In this document: piece by piece, positions 7,642-17,085 of the stretch
Layout: each line of letters opens with the position of its first letter
How positions within the stretch are numbered: the stretch's first letter is position 1
DNA from: JAWLGW01 sp964569055
GTDB lineage: Bacteria; Planctomycetota; J058
Direction of reading: 5' to 3'
Length of the DNA: 41,842 nucleotides
NCBI GenBank assembly: GCA_964569055.1
Contig: CAZMSZ010000013.1
Span: 1-41,842, forward strand
Notes under the pieces: generated by a model
The model's database searches: none
What the model was told of the DNA's origin: nothing
The model's input: only the letters and a program-made list of their open reading frames with translations
Position numbers and translations under genes: made by a program

Positions 7642-9801
7642 TCAGCTCCCCGCCGCCAGGCGCGCGAGCCCCACCACCCGGGTCACGACCTCCACCGTCT
7701 CCGGATCGGCCGCCGGCACGAACGGGAGCGGCAGCGGCTGCGATCCGGCCTCGGCCTCCCGGAGCAGGTCGTCGACCTTCCAGCGCGGCAGGTAGTCCTT
7801 GGGCGGGCCCTCGTGGCACAGGCCGGTGCCGAGCTCGACCACCCACTGGCCGGTGATCGCGAACCGGTCCTCCAGGCGGACGGTCAGGGCCTCGCGGCCG
7901 GCGAAGGCGGCGATCAAGGCGCGGCGGACCTCGAGCGTGGCGGGGGAGCCCTCGCGGTAGGCGAGCACCAGCTCGCGCCAGGCGGGCTGGGGGTCCTTCC
8001 ACTTGTCCTGCTGCCAGGCGCGCAGCGCGAGCTCGTCGGGGGTGGCCAGCGCGTCGGTCAGCTCCTCGAGGCCGCGGACCACCTCGGCCACCGCCTCGGG
8101 CGAGCGCTGGCCCTCGAGCGTGGCGGCCGCGATCCGCAGGCGCGGCTTGTCGTCGCGCGAGCGCTCGATCTGAACCTTCTCGCCCTCGCGCGCGCGGCGG
8201 TGCGCCGCCTTGCGCTGCGCGAGCGTGGCCTTGAACGCGAGCTGCACCTCCTCGAGCTCCAGGCGCGCCGCCAGGCCGCGGCTCTCGAACCGGCGCTCGA
8301 GCTCCCAAGGCGAGGCCCCGCGCAGCGAGGTCCCGGTCCAGCCGCTCCGCTCGCCGAAGGCGGGGAGCGCGTCGCGGAACAGCTCGCGGCCGACGAACCG
8401 GGCGAGCGGCTCGGGGTCCTCGCCGCCCTCCGCGGTGGCCGCGCGCCCGACCCGGCGGAACAGCTGGGGGAACGGCGCGGGTCGGCCGCGGCCCAGGGCC
8501 CACTCGCGCCACAGCTCGAGCTCGTCGGGGTCGAGGCGGACCGGGTGGAGGAGGCTCACCTCGCCTGGGTCGTCGTCCGCGAGCGCGAACGGCTCGCCGA
8601 ACAGGTCGACCAGGGCGGGCGCGGCGCCCTCGGCCGCGGCGATCGCGAACGCCTGCGGGGCCTCGCCGGGCCGGCGCAGCTCCCAGGCGAGGCGCGCGGC
8701 GAGGTCGGACCACAGCGGGTGCGTCCCCAAGAACAGCGAGCGCCACAGCCGCGGGCGCCAGGTGCGCCCCTCGACCAGGGCCACCTCGAGCCGTCGTGCC
8801 AGCTCGCTCCAGGCCGCCTCCAGCTCGCGCTCGGCGCCATCGACCGCCCGGGCGTCCTCGCGCTCCAGGCGATCCGGCGCGCCCATGCGCTCGAGCGCGC
8901 CGGCGGCGCCGATCCGCACGCGGACCTCGCCGCCCTCCTCGAGCGGGACGGCCACCCAGCCGTCTGGGCCCGCGCCGCCCGTGCGCGCGGTGAGCTCGGC
9001 CACCTCGGCCGGGCCCGCGCCCAGCTCGGCCGCGCTCGCCTCGTGGAGCGCCTCCATGCGCGTCTTGACCTTCTTGCGCTCCACCTTGGGGAGGAAGGCG
9101 GCGAGCAGCTCCAGCCGCGCCAGGGGCGGGACGGCGGCCAGCGCGTCGAGGGCGGCCAGGGCCAGCTCGGGCTCGTCCTTGCCGGCCCGGCGGGTCTCGG
9201 CCGCGAGGACCTGCGAGATCAGCTCCTGCACGCGCCCCACGTCGGGGAGCGCCGCCACCAGCGCGCGGAGCGCGCCGCGCGCCAGGCGGGCCGAGGTCCG
9301 GTCGCGCTGGGCGGCGGGGGTGCGCAGGCGCAGGCGGAGCACCTCCTCCAGCGCGGCCCCGAACGCGGCGGGGCCCCGCTCGAGCGCCAGCTCGGTCGGG
9401 TCCGCGGGCTCGTCCGCCAGGAGCGCCGCGAGCGCGCGCACGACCCACCCGGCGCCGGGCGCTTCGCCGCTCGCGGGCTCTCCCGCCAGGGCGGCCGCCT
9501 GGCGCAGCGCGCACCAGGCGCGCCGCTCGGCGCCGAGCGCCCGCAGCGCGTCCACCAGCGGCGCCTCGAGGCCGTGCTCGCGCGCGGCCGCGAGCGTGGG
9601 GGCCGCCAGCGGGAAGTCGGGCAGGCGCGCGGCCAGGGCCTCGATCGCGCGGACCCGCTCGTCGGGGCCGGCCGCCGCGAGCGCGCGGAACAGCGCGGGG
9701 AGGGCGCCGCGCGGGCGCGCCGGCGCGTCCTCGCCGAGCGCCTCGCCCCGCTCGGCCAGGCGCGCGAGCTGGGCCTCGAGCTCGGGGTCGCGCGCGCTCA
9801 C
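7642..9801 (-). CDS. DUF4132-family protein
   Basis: A 719-aa protein. Its C-terminal half is DUF4132-like: a block around KDDKPRL/RSRDDKPRLRIAA, a Trp-rich WQQDKWKDPQPAWRELVLAY segment, and the final LEDRFAITGQWVVELGTGLC block resembling the closing domain of E. coli YehI-type proteins. The N-terminal ~300 residues are Ala/Leu-rich helical repeats, probably HEAT-like. The biochemical role of this family is not established. The GTG start at 9801 comes one base after the TGA of the upstream S1/P1-BON gene, so the two are probably translationally coupled. No signal peptide is visible, so it is likely cytoplasmic. Confidence 0.72.
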   Translation of the reverse strand: MSARDPELEAQLARLAERGEALGEDAPARPRGALPALFRALAAAGPDERVRAIEALAARLPDFPLAAPTLAAAREHGLEAPLVDALRALGAERRAWCALRQAAALAGEPASGEAPGAGWVVRALAALLADEPADPTELALERGPAAFGAALEEVLRLRLRTPAAQRDRTSARLARGALRALVAALPDVGRVQELISQVLAAETRRAGKDEPELALAALDALAAVPPLARLELLAAFLPKVERKKVKTRMEALHEASAAELGAGPAEVAELTARTGGAGPDGWVAVPLEEGGEVRVRIGAAGALERMGAPDRLEREDARAVDGAERELEAAWSELARRLEVALVEGRTWRPRLWRSLFLGTHPLWSDLAARLAWELRRPGEAPQAFAIAAAEGAAPALVDLFGEPFALADDDPGEVSLLHPVRLDPDELELWREWALGRGRPAPFPQLFRRVGRAATAEGGEDPEPLARFVGRELFRDALPAFGERSGWTGTSLRGASPWELERRFESRGLAARLELEEVQLAFKATLAQRKAAHRRAREGEKVQIERSRDDKPRLRIAAATLEGQRSPEAVAEVVRGLEELTDALATPDELALRAWQQDKWKDPQPAWRELVLAYREGSPATLEVRRALIAAFAGREALTVRLEDRFAITGQWVVELGTGLCHEGPPKDYLPRWKVDDLLREAEAGSQPLPLPFVPAADPETVEVVTRVVGLARLAAGS

Positions 9802-9802
9802 C

Positions 9803-10909
9803 TCAGTAGAGCACCAGCAGGCGCGTGCGCACGCGCCCCGGGTCGACCCCGGGGACCGCCGCGACCAGCGCCTTCACCCGACGAACGGCGGCCTGCTCGC
9901 TCAGGCGTCCCTCGACCGACACCGCCCCGTCGAGCCCGACCCGGACCCACAGGTCGAAGCCTCCCTCCTCCAGCGCCCGGTCGATCGTGCGCCGCAGCAG
10001 CTCGGCCTCGGCGCGCAGCTCGCCGCGGGCCAGCGCGCTGACCCACAGGTCGCGCAGCAGCGTCGCCCCGCGCTCCATGCGCTCGCGCGCGAACGCCACG
10101 CCGCGCCGGCCGGCGTCGGTGCGCTCGTTCCCCTCGGTGAAGGCGCCCTCCTTGTCGAGCCGGTAGAGCGCGGGGACGAGCCGGTTCGACTCCACCACGT
10201 GCTCCCAGATCGCGCGGGTGTAGTCGAGGTCGCGCCGCGCCGGGGCGCGCACCACCACCCGCAGCTCGTCGCCCACCCGCTCCACGAAGTCGCTCTCGAA
10301 GCGGGCGTGCACGCCGCGGTCGGTGGCGAACCCTTCGGGGTTGGGCCCGGTCCAGCCGTTGTACTGGATCGTGGTGTGGTGCGGGTTGGAGAGGTCGGCC
10401 ACGTAGTGGCCGAGGAGCCCCGCGGTGTAGACGAGCGCCGCGCGGGCCTGCGCGCGGGCGGCCTCGGCCCGCGCGTCGCTGCCCTCGATCAGGGCCAGCG
10501 CCGCCACCCCGGCCTCGATCCGCTGACACAGCTCCACCGCCCGATACGGCCCGAACCCGACCTTCTCGGGCGCCTCGCCGTGCGAGCGGACCGTCTCGGC
10601 GTAGGCGTAGCGGTGCGGCGGGGGCGCCGCAGGGTCGACCCCCTTGGCGATCTCGAGGTCGATGTAGTGGTCGGGCGCGGCCGCCTTGCTGAGCGCCTCG
10701 AGCTCGCTGCTCCGCCAGCGGTCGGGCTCGGGGCCGAGGTAGGCCAGGCGCAGCGCCTCGGCGTCGGCGCGCGTGAGCAGCCCCTCCTCGGGCAGCGCGC
10801 GCGCGGCCGCCTCGTTGACGAGGACGTGCCCGCGCTCGCCCCAGGCCAGCGCGGGCGCGGCGGGAGCGAGCAGGAACAGGACCAGCAGGAGCGAGGTCGG
10901 ACGTGCCAT
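9803..10909 (-). CDS. Secreted S1/P1-nuclease-like protein with C-terminal BON-like domain
   Basis: The 368-aa product starts with a clear signal peptide (residues 1-22, ending APALA). The mature chain would begin WGERGH with Trp23 and His28, as in the zinc-dependent S1/P1 nuclease and phospholipase C fold, where the mature N-terminal Trp binds zinc. Further candidate ligands are Asp80/His81 (PDHYIDLE) and the helix GHYVADLSNPHH (167-178, His168, Asp172, His177/178). Residues ~300-368 look like a BON domain (FDLWVRVGLDGAVSVEGRLS then VRRVKALVAAVPGV), which usually binds membranes or ligands. The pairing suggests an envelope-located hydrolase acting on nucleic acid or phospholipid (inference). 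The ATG has GGAGACTC upstream. The GTG of DUF4132 follows after one base. Confidence 0.75.
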   Translation of the reverse strand: MARPTSLLLVLFLLAPAAPALAWGERGHVLVNEAAARALPEEGLLTRADAEALRLAYLGPEPDRWRSSELEALSKAAAPDHYIDLEIAKGVDPAAPPPHRYAYAETVRSHGEAPEKVGFGPYRAVELCQRIEAGVAALALIEGSDARAEAARAQARAALVYTAGLLGHYVADLSNPHHTTIQYNGWTGPNPEGFATDRGVHARFESDFVERVGDELRVVVRAPARRDLDYTRAIWEHVVESNRLVPALYRLDKEGAFTEGNERTDAGRRGVAFARERMERGATLLRDLWVSALARGELRAEAELLRRTIDRALEEGGFDLWVRVGLDGAVSVEGRLSEQAAVRRVKALVAAVPGVDPGRVRTRLLVLY

Positions 10910-10924
10910 GGCGAGTCTCCGCGG

Positions 10925-10939
10925 CGGCCCTTCGGGCCG
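10925..10939 (-). terminator. GC hairpin in front of the S1/P1-BON gene
   Basis: The sequence CGGCCCTTCGGGCCG forms a perfect 6-bp stem with a 3-base loop. It sits between the end of the HEAT-repeat gene and the start of the S1/P1-BON gene, about 16 bases before the ATG. There is no T tract after it, so it could be a weak terminator, an mRNA-processing hairpin or a translational modulator. Confidence 0.3.
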
Positions 10940-11023
10940 GGCCGGGGAGTCTACCGGCTGAGCGCAGCGGTGCGCGGGCTCGACGTCTCGGCGCGAGGTC
11001 GCGCCCGCTGCTCCCGCGCTCGC

Positions 11024-12161
11024 TCAGCGCTCGTCGATCCGCGCCAGCGCATCCGCGACGCAGGCGGCGAGGACCTCGCCCTCGGCGGGGGCGAGGGCCG
11101 CGATCGCCTCGCGCAGCGGGGCGGCGGCCGGGCCGAGCCGCTCGGCGGCCTCGAGCGCGGCGAGGCGCGCCCAGCGGTCCTCGGCCGCGAGCGCCGCGCG
11201 CAGCGCGGCGACGGTGGCTTCGTCGGGCTCGCCGAGCTGCCCCAGCGCCCAGAGCGCGGCGCGCCGCACGCGCGGGTCGGCGCTCGGGCCGGCGCGCGCG
11301 AGCAGCTCGGCGCGGGCCGGGGCGGCGGCCGGGCCGAGCTGCCCGAGCGCGAGCGCGGCCTGGCGCTCGATCTGGGGGTCCCCGTCCGCGAGCGCGGCGC
11401 GCACCACGGGGAGCGCCGCCGGGCCCAGCTCACCGAGCGCGACCAGCGCGGCGCAGCGCTCGTCGAGCGCGCCGCGCGTCGCCCCGCTCGTGAGCCCGGC
11501 CAGGGCCCCGGGCCCGAGCTCGGCGCCCAGCAGGAACATCAGCGCCCGCTGCTGCTTCCGCAGGATGCCGCGTGCGACCATGGCGAACACCTCGGCCCCG
11601 TCGGCGCGGGCCGCGAGCTGAAACGCGTAGGCCCGCGCCGCGAACGCGGCCAGGTGGCGGTCCTCGGCGGGTTCGGTCGCCAGGGTTGCGAGCTCGCCGA
11701 TCGCCCGCACCGGCGCGGGGACGTGCGCCAACGCCCACAGCGCCAGCGCGCGCAGCTGCCGCGGGGACGCGCCGTCGGCGACCTCGATCAGGCGCGTCCC
11801 GAGCGGCGCGCCGTGCTGCCGGGTGAGGGCGATCGCGCGCAGGGCCGACCCGACGTGCTCGAGCTTGGGGGCCCGCGTGAGCGCGGCGAGCGCGGCGAGC
11901 ACCGCGGGGTCACCGGGGGCGACCGCGGCGAGGGCCTCGGTGAGGTCCCGCGCGCCGCGCCGGTTCGGGCTCTCGTGCAGGCGCAGCAGCGCTGGCAGCG
12001 CCGCGCGCCCCTCCTCTCCGAGGAGGCACAGCAGGCGGCACCCCGCCTTCCAGGACCGCTCCCGTGCGTCGAGCCTGCGACAGAGCGCGTCGATCACCCC
12101 GAGCGGGAGGAGCAGCCGCAGCGCGGCCTGGAGGTTGATCTGCTCCTCGTAGAACGTCTCC
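11024..12161 (-). CDS. HEAT-repeat protein, 5' end lost in assembly gap
   Basis: The visible part is ~378 residues and runs upstream into the N gap, so the true start is not seen. The frame next to the gap reads ETFYEEQINLQAALRLLLP and clearly codes. The C-terminal ~170 residues are regular Ala/Leu-rich HEAT-like repeats of ~35 residues (CAALVALGELGPAALPVVRA, QAALALGQLGPAAAPARAEL, RRAALWALGQLGEPD, RLAALEAAERLGPAAAPLRE). HEAT arrays form protein-binding superhelices. It is either a separate gene or the C-terminal part of the kinase/beta-helix protein on the other side of the gap. Because the real gap length is unknown, reading frame cannot decide this. The S1/P1-BON gene follows 114 bp downstream. 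Confidence 0.7.
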
Positions 12162-12261
12162 NNNNNNNNNNNNNNNNNNNNNNNNNNNNNNNNNNNNNNN
12201 NNNNNNNNNNNNNNNNNNNNNNNNNNNNNNNNNNNNNNNNNNNNNNNNNNNNNNNNNNNNN
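12162..12261. other. Assembly gap (100 N)
   Basis: A run of exactly 100 N, so the true length is probably unknown. It cuts coding sequence on both sides: a beta-helix domain on the right and a HEAT-repeat protein on the left. Unlike the other three gaps it is not flanked by visible tandem repeats. Confidence 0.95.
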
Positions 12262-14765
12262 CCCCGCACCAGGACGCGGCTACAGATCAGGTCGCCTCCG
12301 TCGGCCCACAGGGCCTCCCGCGCGTCCGCGACCATGGCGCCGGCGGCTCGGACGACGCCGGCGGTGACCCGCGCGAAGGACTCCTCCGCCACCTGGACGG
12401 CCTCCGAGCCCGCGCGCTCGAACCGGCACCCCACGAACAGGGCGACCGCGCGGGTCGCGTGGACGGCGCACAGGAGGTTGCGGTGGAAGCGCGCGCGCTC
12501 GACCCGGGCCACCGCGCGCACCAGCCGCAGCCCGTTGTCGTTGCCGCCGCGCACGACGCACTCGCGGACCGCGAGCTCGCCGTCCTCCACGTAGAGCAGG
12601 GCGCGGTCCCCGCTCGTGGTGGTGGGGACGTCGGGCAGCTCGCCGACCAGCTCGCAGCGCTCGAGGCGGCAGCGCGCCCCCTCGACCGAGACGCCTCGCT
12701 CACCCTCCACGAAGGTGAGGACGCAGTCTCGCAAGGTCAGCGCGTGCTGCTCCGAGGCGTCGTGGGCCGGGCGGAGCACCACACCGCGCCGAGCGCGCGA
12801 GCGCACGGCGCAGCGCTCGAGCGTGAGGTCGGCGGTGGCGAACAGCCCGTCGGCCCCCTCCCCGAGCTCGAGCGAGAGGTCGCGCAACAGCAGCGGCGCC
12901 TCGACCGTGAGCGCCGGCGCGCTCTCCCCGCCCAGGACGACGCGCTCGGGCGGGTCGAGGCCGACCAGCTCCACCGGGCGCGAGAGCGTGAGGTGCTCGG
13001 CGTACCGCCCCGCGCGCAAGTAGACCCGGCCGCCGGGCGGGAGGGTCGCGAGCGCGGTGGCGAGGTGGTAGTGCGTGCCGGCCCCTTCCGCGTCGACGAC
13101 GGCCAGCGGCAGCGGGACCTCGCGCTCGTTGCCCGCGGCGTCGCGCGCGCTGAGCGCCGCGCGCCGCAGCGCGGCGAGCTCGACCACCACCCGGAAGCGC
13201 CGCCCCGAGACCTTCCCGGGGTGGCCGTCGACGGCCACGACGCACCCGTCCTCGTCGAGCTCGCCCGTGATCGCGAGCGCGCCCTGCGCCTCCTCGCCGA
13301 GCGGGTGGAGCGAGACCGCCGGGGGCGCGGTGTCGCGCGCGACCGTCAGCGTGCGCGGGGCGCTCCGGTTGCCGCTCGCGTCGAGCGCGGTCAGCGTCAC
13401 GACGCGCGGCGCGTCCGCGAGCTCGAGCTCGAGGCGGAACCGGCCGTCGGGGCTGACCGGCGCCGCGCTCCGGCGCTCGCCGTCTTGGACCTCGACCTGC
13501 ACCGGGGCCGCGTCCTCGACTCGCCCCTCGAGCGCGGCCGTGTGGCCCGCGCCCCGCAGCGCGTCCTCCACGCCCAACAGCACCAGGCGCGGCGGCTCGC
13601 GGTCGCCTCCCCACAGCAGCGCGAGCGCGAGCGCGCCGAGCGCGGCGAGCGGGGCCGCCGCGCGCGCGAGGCGCCGCCCGGCGCCGCGCCGCGGCCCGCC
13701 CTCCTCGAGCGGGGCGCGCGCCTCGAGCGCGCGCGCCACCTCGGCCAAGGTCGGGCGCTCGCCGGCGTGGCGGCGCAGGCAAGCGGCGCACACCGCGTCG
13801 AGCCAGGCCGGCGCGTCCGCGCGCAGCGAGCGGACGCGGCGCGGGTCGTCGCTCATGACTTGCCCCACCAGCTCGATCGCCGACCCGCCCTCGTAGGGCG
13901 TCTCGCCGGTGAGCGCGAAGAACAGCGTGGCCCCGAGCCCCCACACGTCGGCGGCCTCACCCACCGCGCCGAAGGCGTCGCCGAGCGCGAGCTGCTCGGG
14001 CGCCATGAAGGCCGGCGTCCCGACCATGGCGCCGGTGCGCGTGAGCTGCTCGACGCTGATGCCGGTCGCGGCGGGGTCGAGCTTGGCCAGCCCGAAGTCG
14101 ACCAGGACGGCGCGGCCCGCCTCGCGGTCGAGGATCACGTTCTCGGGCTTGAGGTCCCGGTGCACGATCCCGGCCGCGTGACAGGCCGCGAGCGCGCTCG
14201 CGAGCTCGAGCCCGAGCCGCCGCACCTCCTCGGGCGCGAGCGCCTGGCCGCCTTCGCGCAGCGCCGCCGCCACCCGGGCTCCGAGCGACTCGCCGCGCAC
14301 GTAGTCCATGACGAGGTACGGCGCGCCGTCGGCCTCGCTCTGCTCGTGGATGCGCACCACGTGCGGGTGCGCCAGCGCGGCCAGGCTGCGCCCCTCGCGC
14401 TCGAAGCGCCGCCGCGCCGGCGACCCGGGCGGGGCGTCGTGCGCGAGCTTGAGCACGACCTCGCGTCCCGCGCGCGGGTCGCGCGCGAGCAGCGCCACGC
14501 CCATGCCGCCCCGACCGAGCTCGCGCACCACTTCGAACCGACCGACGTGGCGCGCGCCGCGGGGCGCCCCGGCCGCGGCCGCCCGCGCCGCGGCGGCCGT
14601 CGCCGCGTCGATCGTCCCCCGCGCCAGGAGCAGCTCGCACAGGTCGCGCCAGCGCGGCTCGGCGGCGAGCGCGCGCCAGGCGGCCCCCACGACCTCGCGC
14701 GAGAGGCCGCGCTCGATCAAGAACCGCCCCTGCGCCTCGCTGGCGGCCGCGCGCGGGTCGCTCAC
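12262..14765 (-). CDS. Ser/Thr protein kinase with Ig-like and beta-helix extracytoplasmic domains, 3' end in gap
   Basis: About 834 residues are visible. Residues 10-65 form a helical motif (FLIERGLSREVV then LCELLLARGTIDA) similar to the MshEN-like repeats of the giant kinase at 35519. The Hanks-type kinase domain spans ~75-345: GRGGMG (84-89), catalytic Lys106, HRDLKPEN (from His202), DFG (223-225) and GTPAFMAPE, all intact. A transmembrane helix at ~369-385 is followed by beta-sandwich/Ig-like segments (~390-570, with ALDASGNRSAPRTLTVARD). A right-handed parallel beta-helix comes next (~590 on, GGRVYLRAGRYAEHLTLS), such as is usual for carbohydrate-binding or -degrading modules. A cytoplasmic kinase with an outside sensor is the likely layout. 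The GTG start lacks a clear Shine-Dalgarno. Confidence 0.85.
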
Positions 14766-14846
14766 GCGCGTGGCGGCCGGCGCGCGTCACGGGCGCCGAG
14801 CAGGCGGGACGCGGGGAGCGACGCGCGCCGAGTCATGCCCGCGCGC

Positions 14847-16100
14847 TCAGACCGTGGCGCCGCCCTCGAGCTGGCGGACGCGCTCCTCGAGCGCGGCGAT
14901 CGTGCGCTTGAGCTCGTCCTCGACCTCGATCTGCTCCATGGAGATCTCGTCGATCTCGGCCACGACCTTGGCGTGCTCCTCCTTGAACTGCGCCGCCTCG
15001 TCGCCGGCGCGAGCCGCCTCCTCCTTCCACTTGGCGGCCTCCTGCACGGCCGCCCACAGCTGGCTCTTGATCGTCTCGACGTCCTCGCTCGGGCCGCTCG
15101 GCGCGGCGGCGGCGGCCTCGGCGGCCTGCTTCGCCTCCTCGAGCGCGCGCTCGAGCTCGACCACCCGCTCCTCGGTGGCGCGCGCCTTGTCGCGCCACTC
15201 CTCGAGCTCCTTCTCCAGCCGGTCGCCGCGCTCGCGCTCCGCGGCCAGGGCGTCGTCGCCGCCCGAGGCCAGCTCGGCGTTGCTCTTGCGCGCCTCCTCC
15301 AGGGCGGAGCGCAGCTCGTCGAGCTCGGCCTGCACCTTCTCGCGGGCGCGCTCCACGTCCTTGCTCGCCTGCTCGGTCTTCTGCTTGAGCCGGCTCTCGA
15401 GGTCGACCGCCTTGGCCTCCGCCTGCTGGACCTTCCCCTCCAGCTCGACGAGCTTCGACATGTGCTCGCGGCGCGCCTTCTCGGCGCGGGCCCGCTCCTC
15501 CTCGAGCGCCTGCGCCGCCTCCGCCGCGCCCTGGCCGCTGGCGCTCGCCGCCTCGAGCTTGGCTTGCAGCTCGCGGACCTGCTGCTCGAGCGCGCCGGCG
15601 CGCGCGGCGTCGCCCACGCTGGAGCCGGTCGGCAGGTCGAGGAACTTCTCGAGCGCCTCGCGCATGCGGCGCTCCTCGGCGAGCTCCGCCTCGAGCTTGC
15701 GCACGCGCGGGCCGGCGCGCGCCGCGTCCCCCGCGGCGCCGCCCTCGAGCGCCTTGTCGTACCAGGCCCTCTCGTCGCCGCCGCCGGCGGGCGCGCCCGC
15801 CGGGGTGTCGGCGCCGATCACGCGGACCTTGGTCTTGCCGAAGTAGAGGAGCAGCCCCTCGCGGAGCTCGTGCCGCTTGATCTTCGCGCCGTCGACCCAG
15901 GTGCCGTTGGAGGAGCCGAGGTCCTCGATGAACAGGCGCCCGTCCTCGCCGACGATCTTGGCGTGGTTGTAGGAGATCCAGGGGTCGCGGATCGAGATCT
16001 TGGCCGCCTTGCGGTTGCCGATGTCGACCTCGCCAGCGGCGGGCAGGTCGAAGACCTTGCCCTTGCCCTTCCCGCTCAGGACCTCGAGCCTCGCCGCCAT
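14847..16100 (-). CDS. FHA-domain protein with long coiled coil
   Basis: A 417-aa protein. Residues 1-96 are a forkhead-associated domain with the expected phosphothreonine-binding residues: Arg30 in DIGNR, Ser43 and His46 in ISYNHAKI, and SSNGT at 63-67. FHA domains bind pThr peptides and are typical readers of Ser/Thr kinase output. The rest (from ~140) is nearly continuous charged heptad sequence, a long coiled coil, with the acidic segment EIDEISMEQIEVEDELKRTI near the end. It is probably a cytoplasmic scaffold that docks phosphorylated kinases or their substrates. The kinase/beta-helix gene follows 81 bp downstream on the same strand. A good sigma70-like promoter lies upstream (16166-16194). 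Confidence 0.88.
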   Translation of the reverse strand: MAARLEVLSGKGKGKVFDLPAAGEVDIGNRKAAKISIRDPWISYNHAKIVGEDGRLFIEDLGSSNGTWVDGAKIKRHELREGLLLYFGKTKVRVIGADTPAGAPAGGGDERAWYDKALEGGAAGDAARAGPRVRKLEAELAEERRMREALEKFLDLPTGSSVGDAARAGALEQQVRELQAKLEAASASGQGAAEAAQALEEERARAEKARREHMSKLVELEGKVQQAEAKAVDLESRLKQKTEQASKDVERAREKVQAELDELRSALEEARKSNAELASGGDDALAAERERGDRLEKELEEWRDKARATEERVVELERALEEAKQAAEAAAAAPSGPSEDVETIKSQLWAAVQEAAKWKEEAARAGDEAAQFKEEHAKVVAEIDEISMEQIEVEDELKRTIAALEERVRQLEGGATV

Positions 16101-16165
16101 GAGGGGTCTCGCCTCGGAGGGCGCTCGGCCCTCAGCCTTGCCTGGTTTGGAGTTATCGCAGCTCC

Positions 16166-16194
16166 CCTATACCGGATCGACCGGCCGGGGTCAA
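16166..16194 (-). promoter_or_regulatory. Sigma70-like promoter of the FHA gene
   Basis: On the minus strand TTGACC (16194-16189) and TATAGG (16171-16166) are separated by exactly 17 bases. This is a close match to a housekeeping promoter, in a region where such AT-rich hexamers are rare. Transcription would start near 16160, giving a leader of about 60 bases before the ATG at 16100. The kinase gene downstream could be read from the same promoter. Confidence 0.55.
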
Positions 16195-16250
16195 ACGCCG
16201 TCCGCCCGGCCGCAGGCGGCGGCGCGCCCCGGCGATCGGGGCCGCGGCCT

Positions 16251-16256
16251 TATACT
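16251..16256 (+). promoter_or_regulatory. Possible -10 element of the LolA-like/PDZ operon
   Basis: TATACT lies 28 bases before the ATG at 16285, in the divergent region opposite the FHA promoter. It matches a -10 box well, but I find no convincing -35 at the right distance. The implied leader would be only ~20 bases, just enough to include the GGAGG at 16275-16279. Confidence 0.35.
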
Positions 16257-16284
16257 CCGGGGCCCAGCGCCCCCGGAGGTCTGC

Positions 16285-17085
16285 ATGCGCTCACTGCGTC
16301 GTCACGGTCCGCTCGCCGCCTCGGTCGCCCTCCTCCCGCTCCTGTGCGCGCTCGCGCCGCTCGGCGCGCAGGAGGAGCTCACGGGCGAGGCGATCGTGCG
16401 CAAGGCCGAGAAGCTCCACCGCGCCGAGGACGAGACGGGCGTGATCCAGATGGTCCTGATCTCGCCCGACCAGCGCAAGCAGGCGCGCGAGCTGCAGATC
16501 ATGTTCAAGGCGGGGGAGGACGACGACGACAAGAACCTGCTGCGGTTCCTCTCGCCGGCCGCGGTGAGCGGGACGGCGCTGCTCACGATCGAGGCGAGCG
16601 GCCGCTCCGACGACCAGTGGATCTACCTGCCGGCGCTGAAGAAGGCCAAGAAGATCGCCTCGGCCGACCGCACCAATCGCTTCGCGCAGACCGACTTCAC
16701 CTACGAGGACCTGCGCACCGAGGACTTCGACGGCCACTCGTACACCCGGCTCGAGGACGGCACGTTCGACGGGCAGGCGGTGTACGTGGTCGAGGCGAAG
16801 CCCGAGGAGGGCACCACCTCGGGCTACTCGCGGCGCCTGCTCTACGTGGCCAAGGACCGCTTCTTGACGCTCAAGGTCGAGTACTACGACCCCAAGGGGA
16901 AGCACCAGAAGACGCTGCTCAACCAGGGCTACGAGCAGGTCTCGGGCCTGTGGCGCCCGGCGCGGTCGGTCATGGAGGACCACCAGCGGGGCAGCAAGAC
17001 GCTGTGGCGGTTCACCGACCGCAAGATCAACCCCGGGCTGAGCGACTCGGCGTTCACGGTGTCGAGCCTCGAGCGCGGGCTGTGA
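16285..17085 (+). CDS. Secreted LolA-like outer-membrane lipoprotein-sorting family protein
   Basis: A 266-aa protein with a signal peptide (residues 1-28, ending PLGAQ) and the beta-barrel-like fold sequence of the 'outer membrane lipoprotein-sorting protein' family (PF17131, LolA/LolB-like). Markers are GEAIVRKAEKLH, an alternating strand pattern, 'DQWIYLPALKKAKKIAS', then RFAQTDFTYEDLRTEDFDGH and FLTLKVEYYDPKGKHQKTL. Members often accompany RND-type exporters or act as periplasmic lipid or lipoprotein carriers, but no exporter lies here. The ATG at 16285 has GGAGG five bases upstream. The PDZ-repeat gene overlaps its stop codon by four bases (GTGA), so the two products are probably made together and work in the same envelope process. 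Confidence 0.82.
   Translation: MRSLRRHGPLAASVALLPLLCALAPLGAQEELTGEAIVRKAEKLHRAEDETGVIQMVLISPDQRKQARELQIMFKAGEDDDDKNLLRFLSPAAVSGTALLTIEASGRSDDQWIYLPALKKAKKIASADRTNRFAQTDFTYEDLRTEDFDGHSYTRLEDGTFDGQAVYVVEAKPEEGTTSGYSRRLLYVAKDRFLTLKVEYYDPKGKHQKTLLNQGYEQVSGLWRPARSVMEDHQRGSKTLWRFTDRKINPGLSDSAFTVSSLERGL

Noticed and set aside
8210..12367. Very long plus-strand open frame (~1,385 codons) opposite DUF4132, S1/P1 and HEAT genes
   Set aside because: It is an Arg/Ala/Ser-rich GC shadow with no domain, start context or hydrophobic pattern. The minus-strand genes carry recognisable motifs.
12459..17081. Upstream extension of the PDZ-repeat frame by ~1,540 codons
   Set aside because: The extension is antisense to the kinase and FHA genes. 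The GTG at 17082 with a signal peptide directly after it is the real start.
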